The position numbers and the translations under genes were made by a program. The notes below the pieces were generated by a model. That model did not search any database and was not told where the DNA came from. It saw only the letters and a program-made list of their open reading frames with translations. From Proteocatella sp049670425 (GTDB taxonomy: Bacteria > Bacillota > Clostridia > Peptostreptococcales > Filifactoraceae), in contig JBATTG010000043.1 of the NCBI GenBank assembly GCA_049670425.1, positions 1-7,417 on the forward strand: a stretch of 7,417 nt of DNA, read 5' to 3'. Each line of letters starts with the position of its first letter. The stretch's first letter is position 1. Of the stretch, positions 1-5,756 are shown piece after piece.

Positions 1-237
1 ACAATACGTAAACATCTAAAAGACTATTGTGATAAGGTAACTGATGATTATGAAACTGTTATCGTAACAAGAAAAGACGAAAAAAACGTTGTAATAATAA
101 GTCTTGAAGAATATAATGCAATGCAAAAAACAATTAAAAATACGGCTTATCTCTCTATGATAGATAAATCTATGGCGGAGTTAGAATCAGGGAATTTAGT
201 TTCAAAAAGCCTTGAAGAATTAGCGGAGTGTGAGTAA
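1..237 (+). CDS. Phd/YefM-type antitoxin, 5'-truncated by window edge
   Basis: The frame is open from the first base and gives 78 residues before TAA at 235-237; the start lies outside the window. The run VIVTRKDEKNVVIISLEEYN matches the core of the Phd/YefM antitoxin fold, in which a small N-terminal DNA-binding domain is followed by a helical tail that binds and neutralises a toxin (family knowledge). The tail ends SKSLEELAECE. Phd/YefM proteins are usually about 80-90 residues, so only a few residues should be missing. The next ORF starts inside the stop codon (TAATGA), the translationally coupled layout normal for antitoxin-toxin pairs. Such antitoxins usually repress their own promoter, which would lie outside the window. 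The family call is fairly confident; the partner toxin is not identified. Confidence 0.8.
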   Translation, partial: TIRKHLKDYCDKVTDDYETVIVTRKDEKNVVIISLEEYNAMQKTIKNTAYLSMIDKSMAELESGNLVSKSLEELAECE

Positions 238-335
238 TGATTATTTACAATTTAGAGGATAAACGTTTTCTTAAAGTAAAAAAAGGGAATAACAATATTA
301 GGAAACACATACTAAACTTTGTTATAAAAAGATAA
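237..335 (+). CDS. 32-residue ORF in the toxin position, probably truncated or displaced toxin
   Basis: ATG at 237-239 overlaps the antitoxin stop by one base, exactly where a YoeB/RelE-type toxin would start. The product begins MIIYNLEDKRFLKVKKGNNN and stops at TAA 333-335 after 32 residues, rich in Lys, Asn and Ile. Toxins paired with Phd/YefM antitoxins are usually 80-130 residues, and I see none of the usual catalytic residues or a recognisable family start. It is therefore either a toxin gene cut off by rearrangement, an unrelated micro-ORF formed when the toxin was lost, or an unknown small toxin. The 3' end overlaps the second copy of a 12-bp direct repeat. Its position is the main evidence; function is unknown. 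Confidence 0.35.
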   Translation: MIIYNLEDKRFLKVKKGNNNIRKHILNFVIKR

Positions 336-345
336 CACATACTAA
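304..345 (+). repeat. 12-bp direct repeat, two copies 30 bp apart
   Basis: AACACATACTAA occurs at 304-315 and again at 334-345, exactly 30 bp start to start. The pair straddles the end of the small ORF and lies about 60-100 bp upstream of the 403 start. Spacing near three helical turns is compatible with two operator half-sites on one face of DNA, but a short tandem duplication is equally possible. The identity is seen directly; any role is inference. Confidence 0.5.
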
Positions 346-402
346 TTTAATTTAGCTAAGGGTAATATAGCTTATAAATAGTAAAAGAAAGAGGTAATTA
401 TT

Positions 403-1926
403 ATGTCTTATAGTCCTGCATTAAGTTCTGTTTTCAACCAAACCAAAATGAGAGATCCAGCTCATCTTTGTAAGTTTTCTGGGATGTGTGCAATGTGCAC
501 ATCAGATTGTCTGGGAACATGTGAAATCGGTTTATCTGCTGTACTTGGAATGGATGCAGTATACCCAAATACTACTGGAGATAATCAAATTGCATCAGAA
601 AAAAATTATCCGATTGACTATTCACATTTTAATATAAATGGTCGTGTTTTTGGCGCCATGGGGGCACCCGAAGATCCGGATAAAGCGAATATATATCATG
701 TTAATTTAGAAACCAGCGTGGGAAAAAGAAACCCCGTTAAATTAAAACTACCGATTATTCTTCCAGCCCTTATCAAAATGAATTGGCAAGATTATTTTGG
801 CGGAGCAGCGATGGCTGGTGTTTTAGCTGTAATTGGAGAAAGTGCAGTAAGTAAAGACTCTGAGTTAAGGTATGAAAATGGGAAAGTGGTTCATGCGCCA
901 AAATTAAAAGAATTTTTAGGTTCATTTCAAAAATATTATAATGGTTATGGACAGATTATATTGCAGAATAATTATGATGATGACCTTCAGGGTGTGTCTG
1001 ATTATGCTATCAAAGAATGTGGCGCACAAGCAATCGAATTTAAATTTGGCCAGTCAGCTAAAGGTACTCAACCAGCGGTAAGGCTAAAGACACTAGAAGA
1101 AGCAATTAAAAAACAAGAAGATGGTTTTCTTGTATATCCTGACCCATCTGATCCAATGGTACAAGATGCGTATCAAAAGAAAGCTTCACCAGCTTTTTAT
1201 ACTTATGGTCGCTTGCCAATGTGGAAGAAAGACTATCTTGTTGAGCGAATTGAATATTTGCGCAGTATAGGTATGAAGAATGTATATTTTAAAATGGCCG
1301 GATTTGATCCTGAAGATTTAGAGCATGCACTGCGTTTGGCAATTGACTGTGATGTAGATTTGGTGACATTTGATGGGGCTGGTGGAGGTTCTGGTTATAG
1401 CCCTTGTAGAATGATGAATGAGTGGTGCTGGCCTACAGTAAGTATGGGGAGTATTCTAGTAGAGATTTTGAAAAAGCTTGAGGCTGAAGGTTTAGAACTT
1501 CCTAATGTTGCTATAACAGGTGGAATTGTGATGGAAGACCAAGTTTACAAGGCATTAGCTCTTGGTGCTCCATATATTTCAATTGTTGGTATTTGCCGAG
1601 GAGCTATGGCAGCAGCGATGAGTTCGAAAAAAGTAGGAGAAATGATAAAAGAAGGTAATGTGCCGAAAGCTTATGCTAAATATGGAACAACAATCGACGA
1701 CATATTCTTAGACCTTCCTGAGTTAAGAGGACTTTATGGAGAGGCTGCGGATAGTTTTTCACCTGGTGCTGTTGGTGTATATTCATATTTGAATCGTATC
1801 AGTTTCGGGTTGAAGCATTTTGCAGCTTTGAATAGAAAATTTTCCGTAGCCCATATTAGCAAAAGGGATGTTTTTCCACTTACTAGAGATGCTAAAGATG
1901 TATATGATGGTGTTTGGATGAAATAG
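403..1926 (+). CDS. FMN-binding glutamate synthase-like protein (GltB central-domain family)
   Basis: This 507-residue protein resembles stand-alone relatives of the FMN-binding (synthase) domain of glutamate synthase, a TIM-barrel flavoprotein. The barrel motifs are in order: FGQSAKGTQPA at about 215-225, FKMAG at 296-300, the phosphate-binding loop DGAGGGSGYSP at 324-334, ITGGI at 371-375 and ALGA at 386-389. There is no glutaminase domain and the usual GltB 3Fe-4S Cys cluster after the barrel is absent. Instead the N-terminus has Cys at 23, 29, 32, 36 and 40, which could bind an Fe-S cluster. Whether it makes glutamate or oxidises another substrate cannot be told. The start is supported by AAGAGG about 8 bases upstream of ATG. 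A weak TATAAA at 373-378 may be part of its promoter. It appears monocistronic because a terminator follows directly. Confidence 0.85.
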   Translation: MSYSPALSSVFNQTKMRDPAHLCKFSGMCAMCTSDCLGTCEIGLSAVLGMDAVYPNTTGDNQIASEKNYPIDYSHFNINGRVFGAMGAPEDPDKANIYHVNLETSVGKRNPVKLKLPIILPALIKMNWQDYFGGAAMAGVLAVIGESAVSKDSELRYENGKVVHAPKLKEFLGSFQKYYNGYGQIILQNNYDDDLQGVSDYAIKECGAQAIEFKFGQSAKGTQPAVRLKTLEEAIKKQEDGFLVYPDPSDPMVQDAYQKKASPAFYTYGRLPMWKKDYLVERIEYLRSIGMKNVYFKMAGFDPEDLEHALRLAIDCDVDLVTFDGAGGGSGYSPCRMMNEWCWPTVSMGSILVEILKKLEAEGLELPNVAITGGIVMEDQVYKALALGAPYISIVGICRGAMAAAMSSKKVGEMIKEGNVPKAYAKYGTTIDDIFLDLPELRGLYGEAADSFSPGAVGVYSYLNRISFGLKHFAALNRKFSVAHISKRDVFPLTRDAKDVYDGVWMK

Positions 1927-1932
1927 CTACCA

Positions 1933-1970
1933 AAAAACCACTCCTTTTGTAATCAATCGGAGTAGTTTTT
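1933..1970 (+). terminator. Intrinsic terminator after the glutamate synthase-like gene
   Basis: AAAAACCACTCC at 1933-1944 pairs with GGAGTAGTTTTT at 1959-1970, with one C/A mismatch and a 14-base loop. The right arm ends in five T. The A tract on the left arm would also allow some termination on the other strand. It begins seven bases after the stop codon. Confidence 0.8.
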
Positions 1971-1982
1971 CAATAGCGTTTC

Positions 1983-2020
1983 CAAGTTGGTCAGACGGTG
2001 ATAGCAAAACCAAAAACTTG
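1983..2020 (+). other. Imperfect inverted repeat upstream of the DsrE gene
   Basis: CAAGTT (1983-1988) pairs with AACTTG (2015-2020), and GGT (1989-1991) with ACC (2009-2011), leaving a 3-base bulge and a 17-base loop. It lies between the preceding terminator and the DsrE gene and could be leader structure or an operator. No clear -35/-10 pair could be placed with confidence in 1971-2058. Confidence 0.3.
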
Positions 2021-2058
2021 CAAGTAGGAATATATTAAGGATATTAGGAGGAATAAAT

Positions 2059-2397
2059 ATGAAAAAGATTGCTTTCTTCCCATTTAAGGGAGAAAAAATG
2101 TGTTTTATGCATGTTTTGATAAATGCATTGGATTTAAATGAAAAGGGTGTAGATACTAAGATTATAGTAGAAGGCGAAGCTGTAAAGCTGATAAAGGTAC
2201 TAGAGGAAGAAGAAAATAAGATGTATTTAAAAGTAAAAGAACTTGGACTGTTTGATAGTATTTGTAAAGCTTGTTCCTACCAAATGGGGGTTCTTGAGTA
2301 CAATGAAAAAACAGGAATACCGATAAAGGGCAATGCAAATGGACATCCTGCAATGTATGATTATATAAAAGAGGGCTATGAAATAATCACGTTGTAA
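2059..2397 (+). CDS. DsrE-family small cytoplasmic protein
   Basis: The 112-residue product starts MKKIAFFPFKGEKMCFMHVL and has the alternating strand-helix pattern of the DsrE fold, in which small soluble proteins carry or relay sulfur through cysteine thiols (family knowledge). Three Cys are present: C15 near the end of the first strand, and C69 and C72 in SICKACSYQMG, the region where related proteins have their conserved Cys. The C-terminal GHPAMYDYIKEGYEIITL is also typical of a subgroup of single-domain DsrE proteins. AGGAGG at 2046-2051, seven bases before ATG, fixes the start. Terminators on both sides make it a single-gene unit. The sulfur (or selenium) partner is not identifiable here. 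The length is complete for the family. Confidence 0.8.
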   Translation: MKKIAFFPFKGEKMCFMHVLINALDLNEKGVDTKIIVEGEAVKLIKVLEEEENKMYLKVKELGLFDSICKACSYQMGVLEYNEKTGIPIKGNANGHPAMYDYIKEGYEIITL

Positions 2398-2460
2398 AAA
2401 AAGTTGAAAAATATAGAGTTGCGGTTCGAGGACCAACTTATACACTTATTGACTTTGGAT

Positions 2461-2494
2461 CACCTGTTGGCTGCTGCTGGCAGGTGTTTTTTTT
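2461..2494 (+). terminator. Intrinsic terminator after the DsrE gene
   Basis: CACCTG (2461-2466) pairs perfectly with CAGGTG (2481-2486) around a 14-base loop that can add a 2-bp GC/GC pairing, and eight T follow at 2487-2494. It lies 63 bases after the DsrE stop. Confidence 0.85.
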
Positions 2495-2518
2495 GAAAAA
2501 TATTGTTTATCTTGCTAA

Positions 2519-2760
2519 ATCATAGGATTTAAGAATAAAATGCAGTTAGAAGCGCCAATTGCTATTTATGAATTAAGAGATGGAGAAATCGATGGAATTT
2601 GGTCTAAGAACCTCCAGTTTAAAGAAGCGACTATCGGCAAGTACGAAAATTTAAAGGCAGGTTGTACATAGATAGGATTGAAAATGCCACGAGAATATGG
2701 GTAGATAAGTTATTCGGTGGGATTTTACGATTTTTAATGAAAGGATTAATGTTATTATGA
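2519..2760 (+). pseudogene. Decayed coding remnant in two frames, family not recognised
   Basis: After a stop at 2516-2518, one frame stays open to TAG at 2669-2671 and contains MQLEAPIAIYELRDGEIDG from an ATG at 2540, a sequence with the charge pattern of real protein. Near 2655-2665 the coding look moves to another frame, which reads DRIENATRIWVDKLFGGIL and ends at TGA 2758-2760. A single frameshift would join them into about 80 residues. There is no ribosome binding site before 2540, so this looks like the 3' part of a dead gene. The last codons (ATGA at 2757-2760) overlap the start of the next ORF, as coupled genes do. No function can be assigned. Confidence 0.35.
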
Positions 2761-2960
2761 AGGAATATTGGTATGAAATTAAAAAATACAGATTTACAAA
2801 AATTGAAATTTTATTTGCAGTAATAACTATTCTATTGCCAATAAGATTTAGAGAAGATATGATCATAGCTGTTATGTTTATAAGTTTTATATTAATTAAA
2901 ATATTTTATTTAAAATCTAAAAAAACAAAAACAAATATAAATATAAAAGATATTAAATAA
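2757..2960 (+). CDS. Small hypothetical membrane protein
   Basis: The product has 67 residues: a charged, aromatic N-terminus (MKEYWYEIKKYRFTKIE), a hydrophobic stretch at about 17-29, a short charged loop (RFRED) and a second hydrophobic stretch at about 35-52, then a Lys/Asn-rich tail. This predicts two membrane segments joined by a tight turn. AAGGA at 2741-2745 lies 11 bases before ATG, a usable but long spacing. The start overlaps the end of the decayed upstream frame by ATGA. The region is extremely AT-rich, so hydrophobic codons can arise by chance; the ORF may not be a gene. No family was recognised and no terminator follows before 3060. Confidence 0.4.
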   Translation: MKEYWYEIKKYRFTKIEILFAVITILLPIRFREDMIIAVMFISFILIKIFYLKSKKTKTNINIKDIK

Positions 2961-3059
2961 GTTAATATTAAAAAACTAAGGTGCCTGTCAACAACTTATC
3001 TTTTTCAGATACTAAAGAAGTTATTTAAATATAAATTTAATTAAAGTAAGGAGATAGTT

Positions 3060-3596
3060 ATGGTTAAAAAACAAGAGGAACCATTGTTTTTAGATGTAAA
3101 GAAAAATTCTCCTCAAGGAGAAGACGCAAGAGAACTCGTAGATGACATTAGAAGACTTTGTGAAAGCCAACCCTTTGCAGTCTTAGCTACTCAGGGGAAG
3201 GGGATTACGCATGCCTCGCTTATAAGCTTTTCTGTTAGTGATGATCTAAAACATATTGTATTTGCGACACCTGTTAACACAGGGAAATTTGACTTTATCA
3301 CAGCTGAGGAAAATATTTCAATTTTAGTAGATGACCGCTCCCTTCAGCAAGACAACATCAACCAAATTAGTGCATTGACGATTATAGGAAAAGGCAAAGT
3401 TTTATTTGATGAAAGTTATATAATAAAGTGGTCAGAGGTTTTGACAAAAAAACATCCGAATCTTAATGCCTTTGTGAAGGCTTCAACTACTTCGGTTATA
3501 CTTATAGAGGTAGAGACGTATCTCTATGTAAAAAAATTCCAGCAAATCAGGCAGTGGAATCCAAAATCTGTGGTACCAGTCACCAACTTAAAGTAA
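3060..3596 (+). CDS. Pyridoxamine 5'-phosphate oxidase-like flavin split-barrel protein
   Basis: The 178-residue protein has the order of elements of the FMN-binding split barrel family: an N-terminal helix (ARELVDDIRRLCES), then the strand pair QPFAVLATQGKGITHASLIS at 37-56, HIVFATPVNTGKFDFI at 65-80, ISILVDDRS at 86-94, ALTIIGKGKVLFD at 105-117 and a C-terminal strand with VILIEVETYLYVKKFQ at 146-161. Members bind FMN, F420 or haem and reduce varied substrates; most are not true PNP oxidases, so only the fold is claimed. AAGGAG about 6 bases before ATG supports the start. An internal 60-bp piece (3353-3412) recurs downstream at 6547-6606. The frame after its TAA reads into a probable nitroreductase relic, so the two may once have been neighbours or fused. 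Confidence 0.8.
   Translation: MVKKQEEPLFLDVKKNSPQGEDARELVDDIRRLCESQPFAVLATQGKGITHASLISFSVSDDLKHIVFATPVNTGKFDFITAEENISILVDDRSLQQDNINQISALTIIGKGKVLFDESYIIKWSEVLTKKHPNLNAFVKASTTSVILIEVETYLYVKKFQQIRQWNPKSVVPVTNLK
3353..3412 (+). repeat. Direct repeat copy 1, inside the split-barrel gene
   Basis: This segment encodes about NINQISALTIIGKGKVLFDE of the split-barrel protein. It matches 6547-6606 at 57 of 60 bases, the first 34 bases (3353-3386) being identical. The copies are in the same orientation, 3,194 bp apart. Copy 1 is in an intact gene and is taken as the source type. Confidence 0.9.
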
Positions 3597-3698
3597 GTGT
3601 ATATAAATTATTACGCTCCATCTCTCGCAGTTGAGAAGAAAAAGGTAGAAAAACTTTTAAGAGCAGCCATGGGAATTTATGGATAAAGCGGGCGAAAT
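3597..3698 (+). pseudogene. Relic of a nitroreductase N-terminus
   Basis: Directly after the split-barrel stop, the same frame reads YYAPSLAVEKKKVEKLLRAA then MGIYG and TAA (3684-3686), and beyond that stop SGRN. The pattern V-E-K-x-K-V-E-K-L-L-R-A-A-M followed by a short helix end and S-G-R-N resembles the N-terminal region of many nitroreductases, where the helix leads into an APSxxN FMN-binding loop. The two codons before SGRN are GGA TAA instead of Ala-Pro. No start codon or ribosome binding site is present and homology fades after 3698. I infer a dead fragment of a nitroreductase different from the intact one on the minus strand at 6705-7331. Identification is by motif only. Confidence 0.4.
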
Positions 3699-3829
3699 TA
3701 ATATTTGCAAAAAAGTAATTTAAGAATAAATTCAGTGAAAATTAATATGATATATTCAATAATCTGCCAGGACTAGAACTATATACAAAGATTCTAAGTG
3801 GGCAGAAAAAGCTATCAATAGTCTGAAGT

Positions 3830-3870
3830 AAACAGAGACCAAGCGTCAGCTTAACGCAAGAAAACTGTTT
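3830..3870. other. Nested inverted repeat
   Basis: AAACAG (3830-3835) pairs with CTGTTT (3865-3870) and, inside, GCGT (3843-3846) pairs with ACGC (3854-3857). The internal loop is symmetric, seven bases on each side, and the apical loop has seven bases. No T tract follows, so it is not a typical terminator. It may be an operator or RNA element. Confidence 0.3.
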
Positions 3871-3915
3871 GAGAACTAACAAAATTTATATGGTTTAAAA
3901 AAAACATTGAATTTT

Positions 3916-3924
3916 TGATATGAT
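3916..3924 (+). promoter_or_regulatory. Extended -10 element facing a hairpin
   Basis: TGATATGAT contains the TGn extension and a TATGAT hexamer (one mismatch to TATAAT). No convincing -35 lies 16-18 bases upstream (sequence around 3896 is TAAAAA), which extended -10 promoters can tolerate. Transcription would start near 3931, at the base of the hairpin that follows, so any product would be a very short RNA unless it reads through. Confidence 0.35.
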
Positions 3925-3926
3925 AC

Positions 3927-3982
3927 CTCCAAGCAGATAATCTGATTTTAATAAATTAGATTATTCTACTTGGAGTTTTTTT
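3927..3982 (+). terminator. Strong hairpin with T tract, stand-alone
   Basis: CTCCAAG (3927-3933) pairs with CTTGGAG (3969-3975), and ATAATCT pairs with AGATTAT further in; seven T follow at 3976-3982. It fits an intrinsic terminator. It is over 300 bases from the split-barrel stop and has a -10 element just before it. Similar hairpins sit near the left end of some IS elements, where they block incoming transcription, so it may be a leftover IS end; I recall this pattern but cannot verify it here. Confidence 0.6.
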
Positions 3983-4077
3983 ATATCTGGAAGTCCTAAA
4001 TCCTTCTACTGAACAAATCAGAGATAAAAAAATAGAAAACTTAGTCGGAATATTTAAAGTATTTTCTAATAGATATA

Positions 4078-4086
4078 TGATACAAT
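4078..4086 (+). promoter_or_regulatory. Extended -10 promoter for the phospholipase D-like gene
   Basis: TGATACAAT gives TGn plus TACAAT, one mismatch from the TATAAT consensus, 47 bases upstream of the ATG at 4134. No strong -35 is visible. The position after the hairpin at 3927-3982 and before a gene with a good ribosome binding site (AGAGGAG, 4122-4128) supports it. Confidence 0.45.
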
Positions 4087-4133
4087 TGTCTTAAATTGGA
4101 AGTTTACTTAGAAGATAATATAGAGGAGATAAT

Positions 4134-5558
4134 ATGGATTCCACAAAAAAAGACAAGCCACGTAAAATAATAACTTTACTGGTGATAATTGTATTAGTAA
4201 CCGCGATTATATATAACGGTTTTAAGACGCCAATACCCGAAGGAACTTCGATACAAGGCGAAATGAGAAATAGTAAAGTTGAATTTATTTATGATTTAAC
4301 CTACAAGCAAAATGATTCCATGATTCATGAGCAGCATATCTTTTCCAAAATAAAAGACATGGTAAAAGCTGCCGATGAATTTATCGTAATAGATATGTTT
4401 TTGTTTAACGATGATTATGACCGGGAAAACAGTTATGAAAATGTTTCTGCTCAATTAACTGATAGTTTAATTGAGCAAAAGACAAAGTTTCCCGATTTAG
4501 AAGTTGTATTTATTACCGATGAAATTAATACCTTCTATGGTTCATATCCTTCTGAGCACTTGGAAAGATTAAAGGATAACGGTATTCAAGTTGTTATTAC
4601 GGATTTAGAACAATTACGAGATTCAAACCCAACCTATTCAGGGGGATGGCGAACTTTTTTCGGAAATTTAAATACAAATAGAAAAGGCTGGTTACCGAAT
4701 CCTTTTAGTCCGGATTCACCAAAAGTAACGCTACCTTCATATTTGAAGATTTTAAATATGAAGGCAAATCATAGAAAGGTAGTAATTACAGAAAATGAAG
4801 CTTTAGTTACTTCTTTTAATGCCCATGATGCAAGCAGTAATCATTCGAATGTTGCTTTGGTAGTTAACGGAGAAATAGTTAATGATTTATTAGCAACAGA
4901 GAATACAGTTGTGAAATTTTCTGGAGGAACGCCGTTTAATTTTAAGCTTAATAGTCATGTAGAAGGTTTGCATAAAGCGCAAGTTATTACGGAAGAAAAA
5001 ATCAAAGAAGTATTAATTAAAGAAATTGAAAATACCCAAAAAGGTGATGAGATTCATATGGTAATGTTTTATTTGTCAAATCACGAGCTAATAGAAGAAT
5101 TACTAAAGGCTAGCGATAGAGGCGTAGAGATAAAGCTTATTTTAGATGCGAATAAGGATGCATTTGGAATTGAAAAAAATGGGGTTCCAAATAGACCAGT
5201 TGCATATAACTTAGTTGATGATTCAAATGGTAAGATTGGCATACGGTGGTATAGTACTCATGGGGAACAGTTTCATAGTAAAATGACGATTTTTTTAAAA
5301 GAAAAAGAAACAATCGTAATAGGCGGATCCGCCAATCTGACCCGTAGAAACATCGAAAATTATAACTTAGAGACAAATTTAAAAGTTATATTCCCAAAAG
5401 GAAATTCTGAATCGCTTAAAGTACAAGAGTACTTTGATAGAATATGGAACAACGAAGACGGCGAATATACCTTGGATTTTGAAGTTTACAAAGAAAAATC
5501 GAATATAAAACAATTATTGTATTATATTCAAGAAAAAACAGGCTTGTCGAGCTTCTAA
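4134..5558 (+). CDS. Membrane-anchored phospholipase D / cardiolipin synthase-like protein
   Basis: The 474-residue protein begins with a positively charged segment and one hydrophobic helix at about 11-27 (IITLLVIIVLVTAIIYN), predicting an N-terminal anchor with the rest outside the membrane. Two phospholipase D half-domains follow. The first has HRKVVITE at 213-220, an HxK motif with Glu where the family usually has Asp, followed by SFN at 227-229. The second has FHSKMTIFL at 380-388 and GGSANLTRRN at 397-406; here Leu replaces the Asp of HxKx4D. The two His and two Lys needed for the phospho-enzyme chemistry remain, so it is likely active on phosphodiesters, perhaps phospholipids; the substrate is unknown. 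AGAGGAG lies five bases before ATG. No terminator follows closely. A perfect 12-bp palindrome, GGCGGATCCGCC, lies within the second motif (5322-5333). Confidence 0.82.
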   Translation: MDSTKKDKPRKIITLLVIIVLVTAIIYNGFKTPIPEGTSIQGEMRNSKVEFIYDLTYKQNDSMIHEQHIFSKIKDMVKAADEFIVIDMFLFNDDYDRENSYENVSAQLTDSLIEQKTKFPDLEVVFITDEINTFYGSYPSEHLERLKDNGIQVVITDLEQLRDSNPTYSGGWRTFFGNLNTNRKGWLPNPFSPDSPKVTLPSYLKILNMKANHRKVVITENEALVTSFNAHDASSNHSNVALVVNGEIVNDLLATENTVVKFSGGTPFNFKLNSHVEGLHKAQVITEEKIKEVLIKEIENTQKGDEIHMVMFYLSNHELIEELLKASDRGVEIKLILDANKDAFGIEKNGVPNRPVAYNLVDDSNGKIGIRWYSTHGEQFHSKMTIFLKEKETIVIGGSANLTRRNIENYNLETNLKVIFPKGNSESLKVQEYFDRIWNNEDGEYTLDFEVYKEKSNIKQLLYYIQEKTGLSSF

Positions 5559-5744
5559 ACTTAATTTTACCGACATTAGATAATAAAGATATAATTATGG
5601 ATTATAAAAAAAGAATTCATTGAAACTGTAAAAGATGGATTAGTACCTTCAACTAAATACATCGCTTAAATTTTTCACTTGGAGATGCGGCCAAATAGTT
5701 ACGATGCCCAAACCAAAGTATGTTAATGTTTAAAAAAAGCAAAA

Positions 5745-5749
5745 GGAGG
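5745..5749 (+). promoter_or_regulatory. Ribosome binding site that fixes the selenoprotein start
   Basis: GGAGG, within AAAAGGAGG, lies seven bases before the ATG at 5757. The alternative GTG start at 5811 is preceded by GATGATGAC and has no such site. This site decides in favour of the upstream start and so places the UGA at 5790 inside the gene. Confidence 0.85.
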
Positions 5750-5756
5750 CATAATT

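Larger units (their letters stand above)
3699..4133. other. Gene-free stretch with hairpins and promoter elements
   Basis: No ORF with a ribosome binding site is visible. It holds a nested inverted repeat (3830-3870), an extended -10 element facing a strong hairpin with a T tract (3916-3982), and an extended -10 (4078-4086) for the phospholipase D-like gene. A short reading, YKDSKWAEKAINSLK ending at TAA 3829-3831, looks like part of an S-layer homology motif but is too short to call. The stretch 3983-4070 shows nothing recognisable. Confidence 0.5.

Noticed and set aside
2419..2440. GGTTCGAGGACC resembling a tRNA T-arm
   Set aside because: Only 3 bp of stem and no acceptor, anticodon or D arm around it.
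5322..5333. Perfect palindrome GGCGGATCCGCC
   Set aside because: It lies in the codons of the conserved GGSAN motif and is explained by coding; no evidence of a binding site.
5137..5376. Minus-strand ORF inside the phospholipase D-like gene, and similar antisense ORFs at 2162-2445, 2651-2866 and 5769-5972
   Set aside because: They are shadows or low-complexity AT-rich frames without ribosome binding sites or family features.
5597..5656. A second possible Sec ORF: ATG 5597 with in-frame TGA at codon 9 before a short open run
   Set aside because: No ribosome binding site, only about 11 codons after the TGA, and no suitable stem-loop.
5595..5669. Open frame reading KEFIETVKDGLVPSTKYIA, protein-like
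   Set aside because: No start codon or ribosome binding site and too short to assign; at most another gene scrap.
5679..5705. TTGGAG and TACGAT as a promoter for the selenoprotein
   Set aside because: Spacer is only 15 bases and both hexamers are poor matches.
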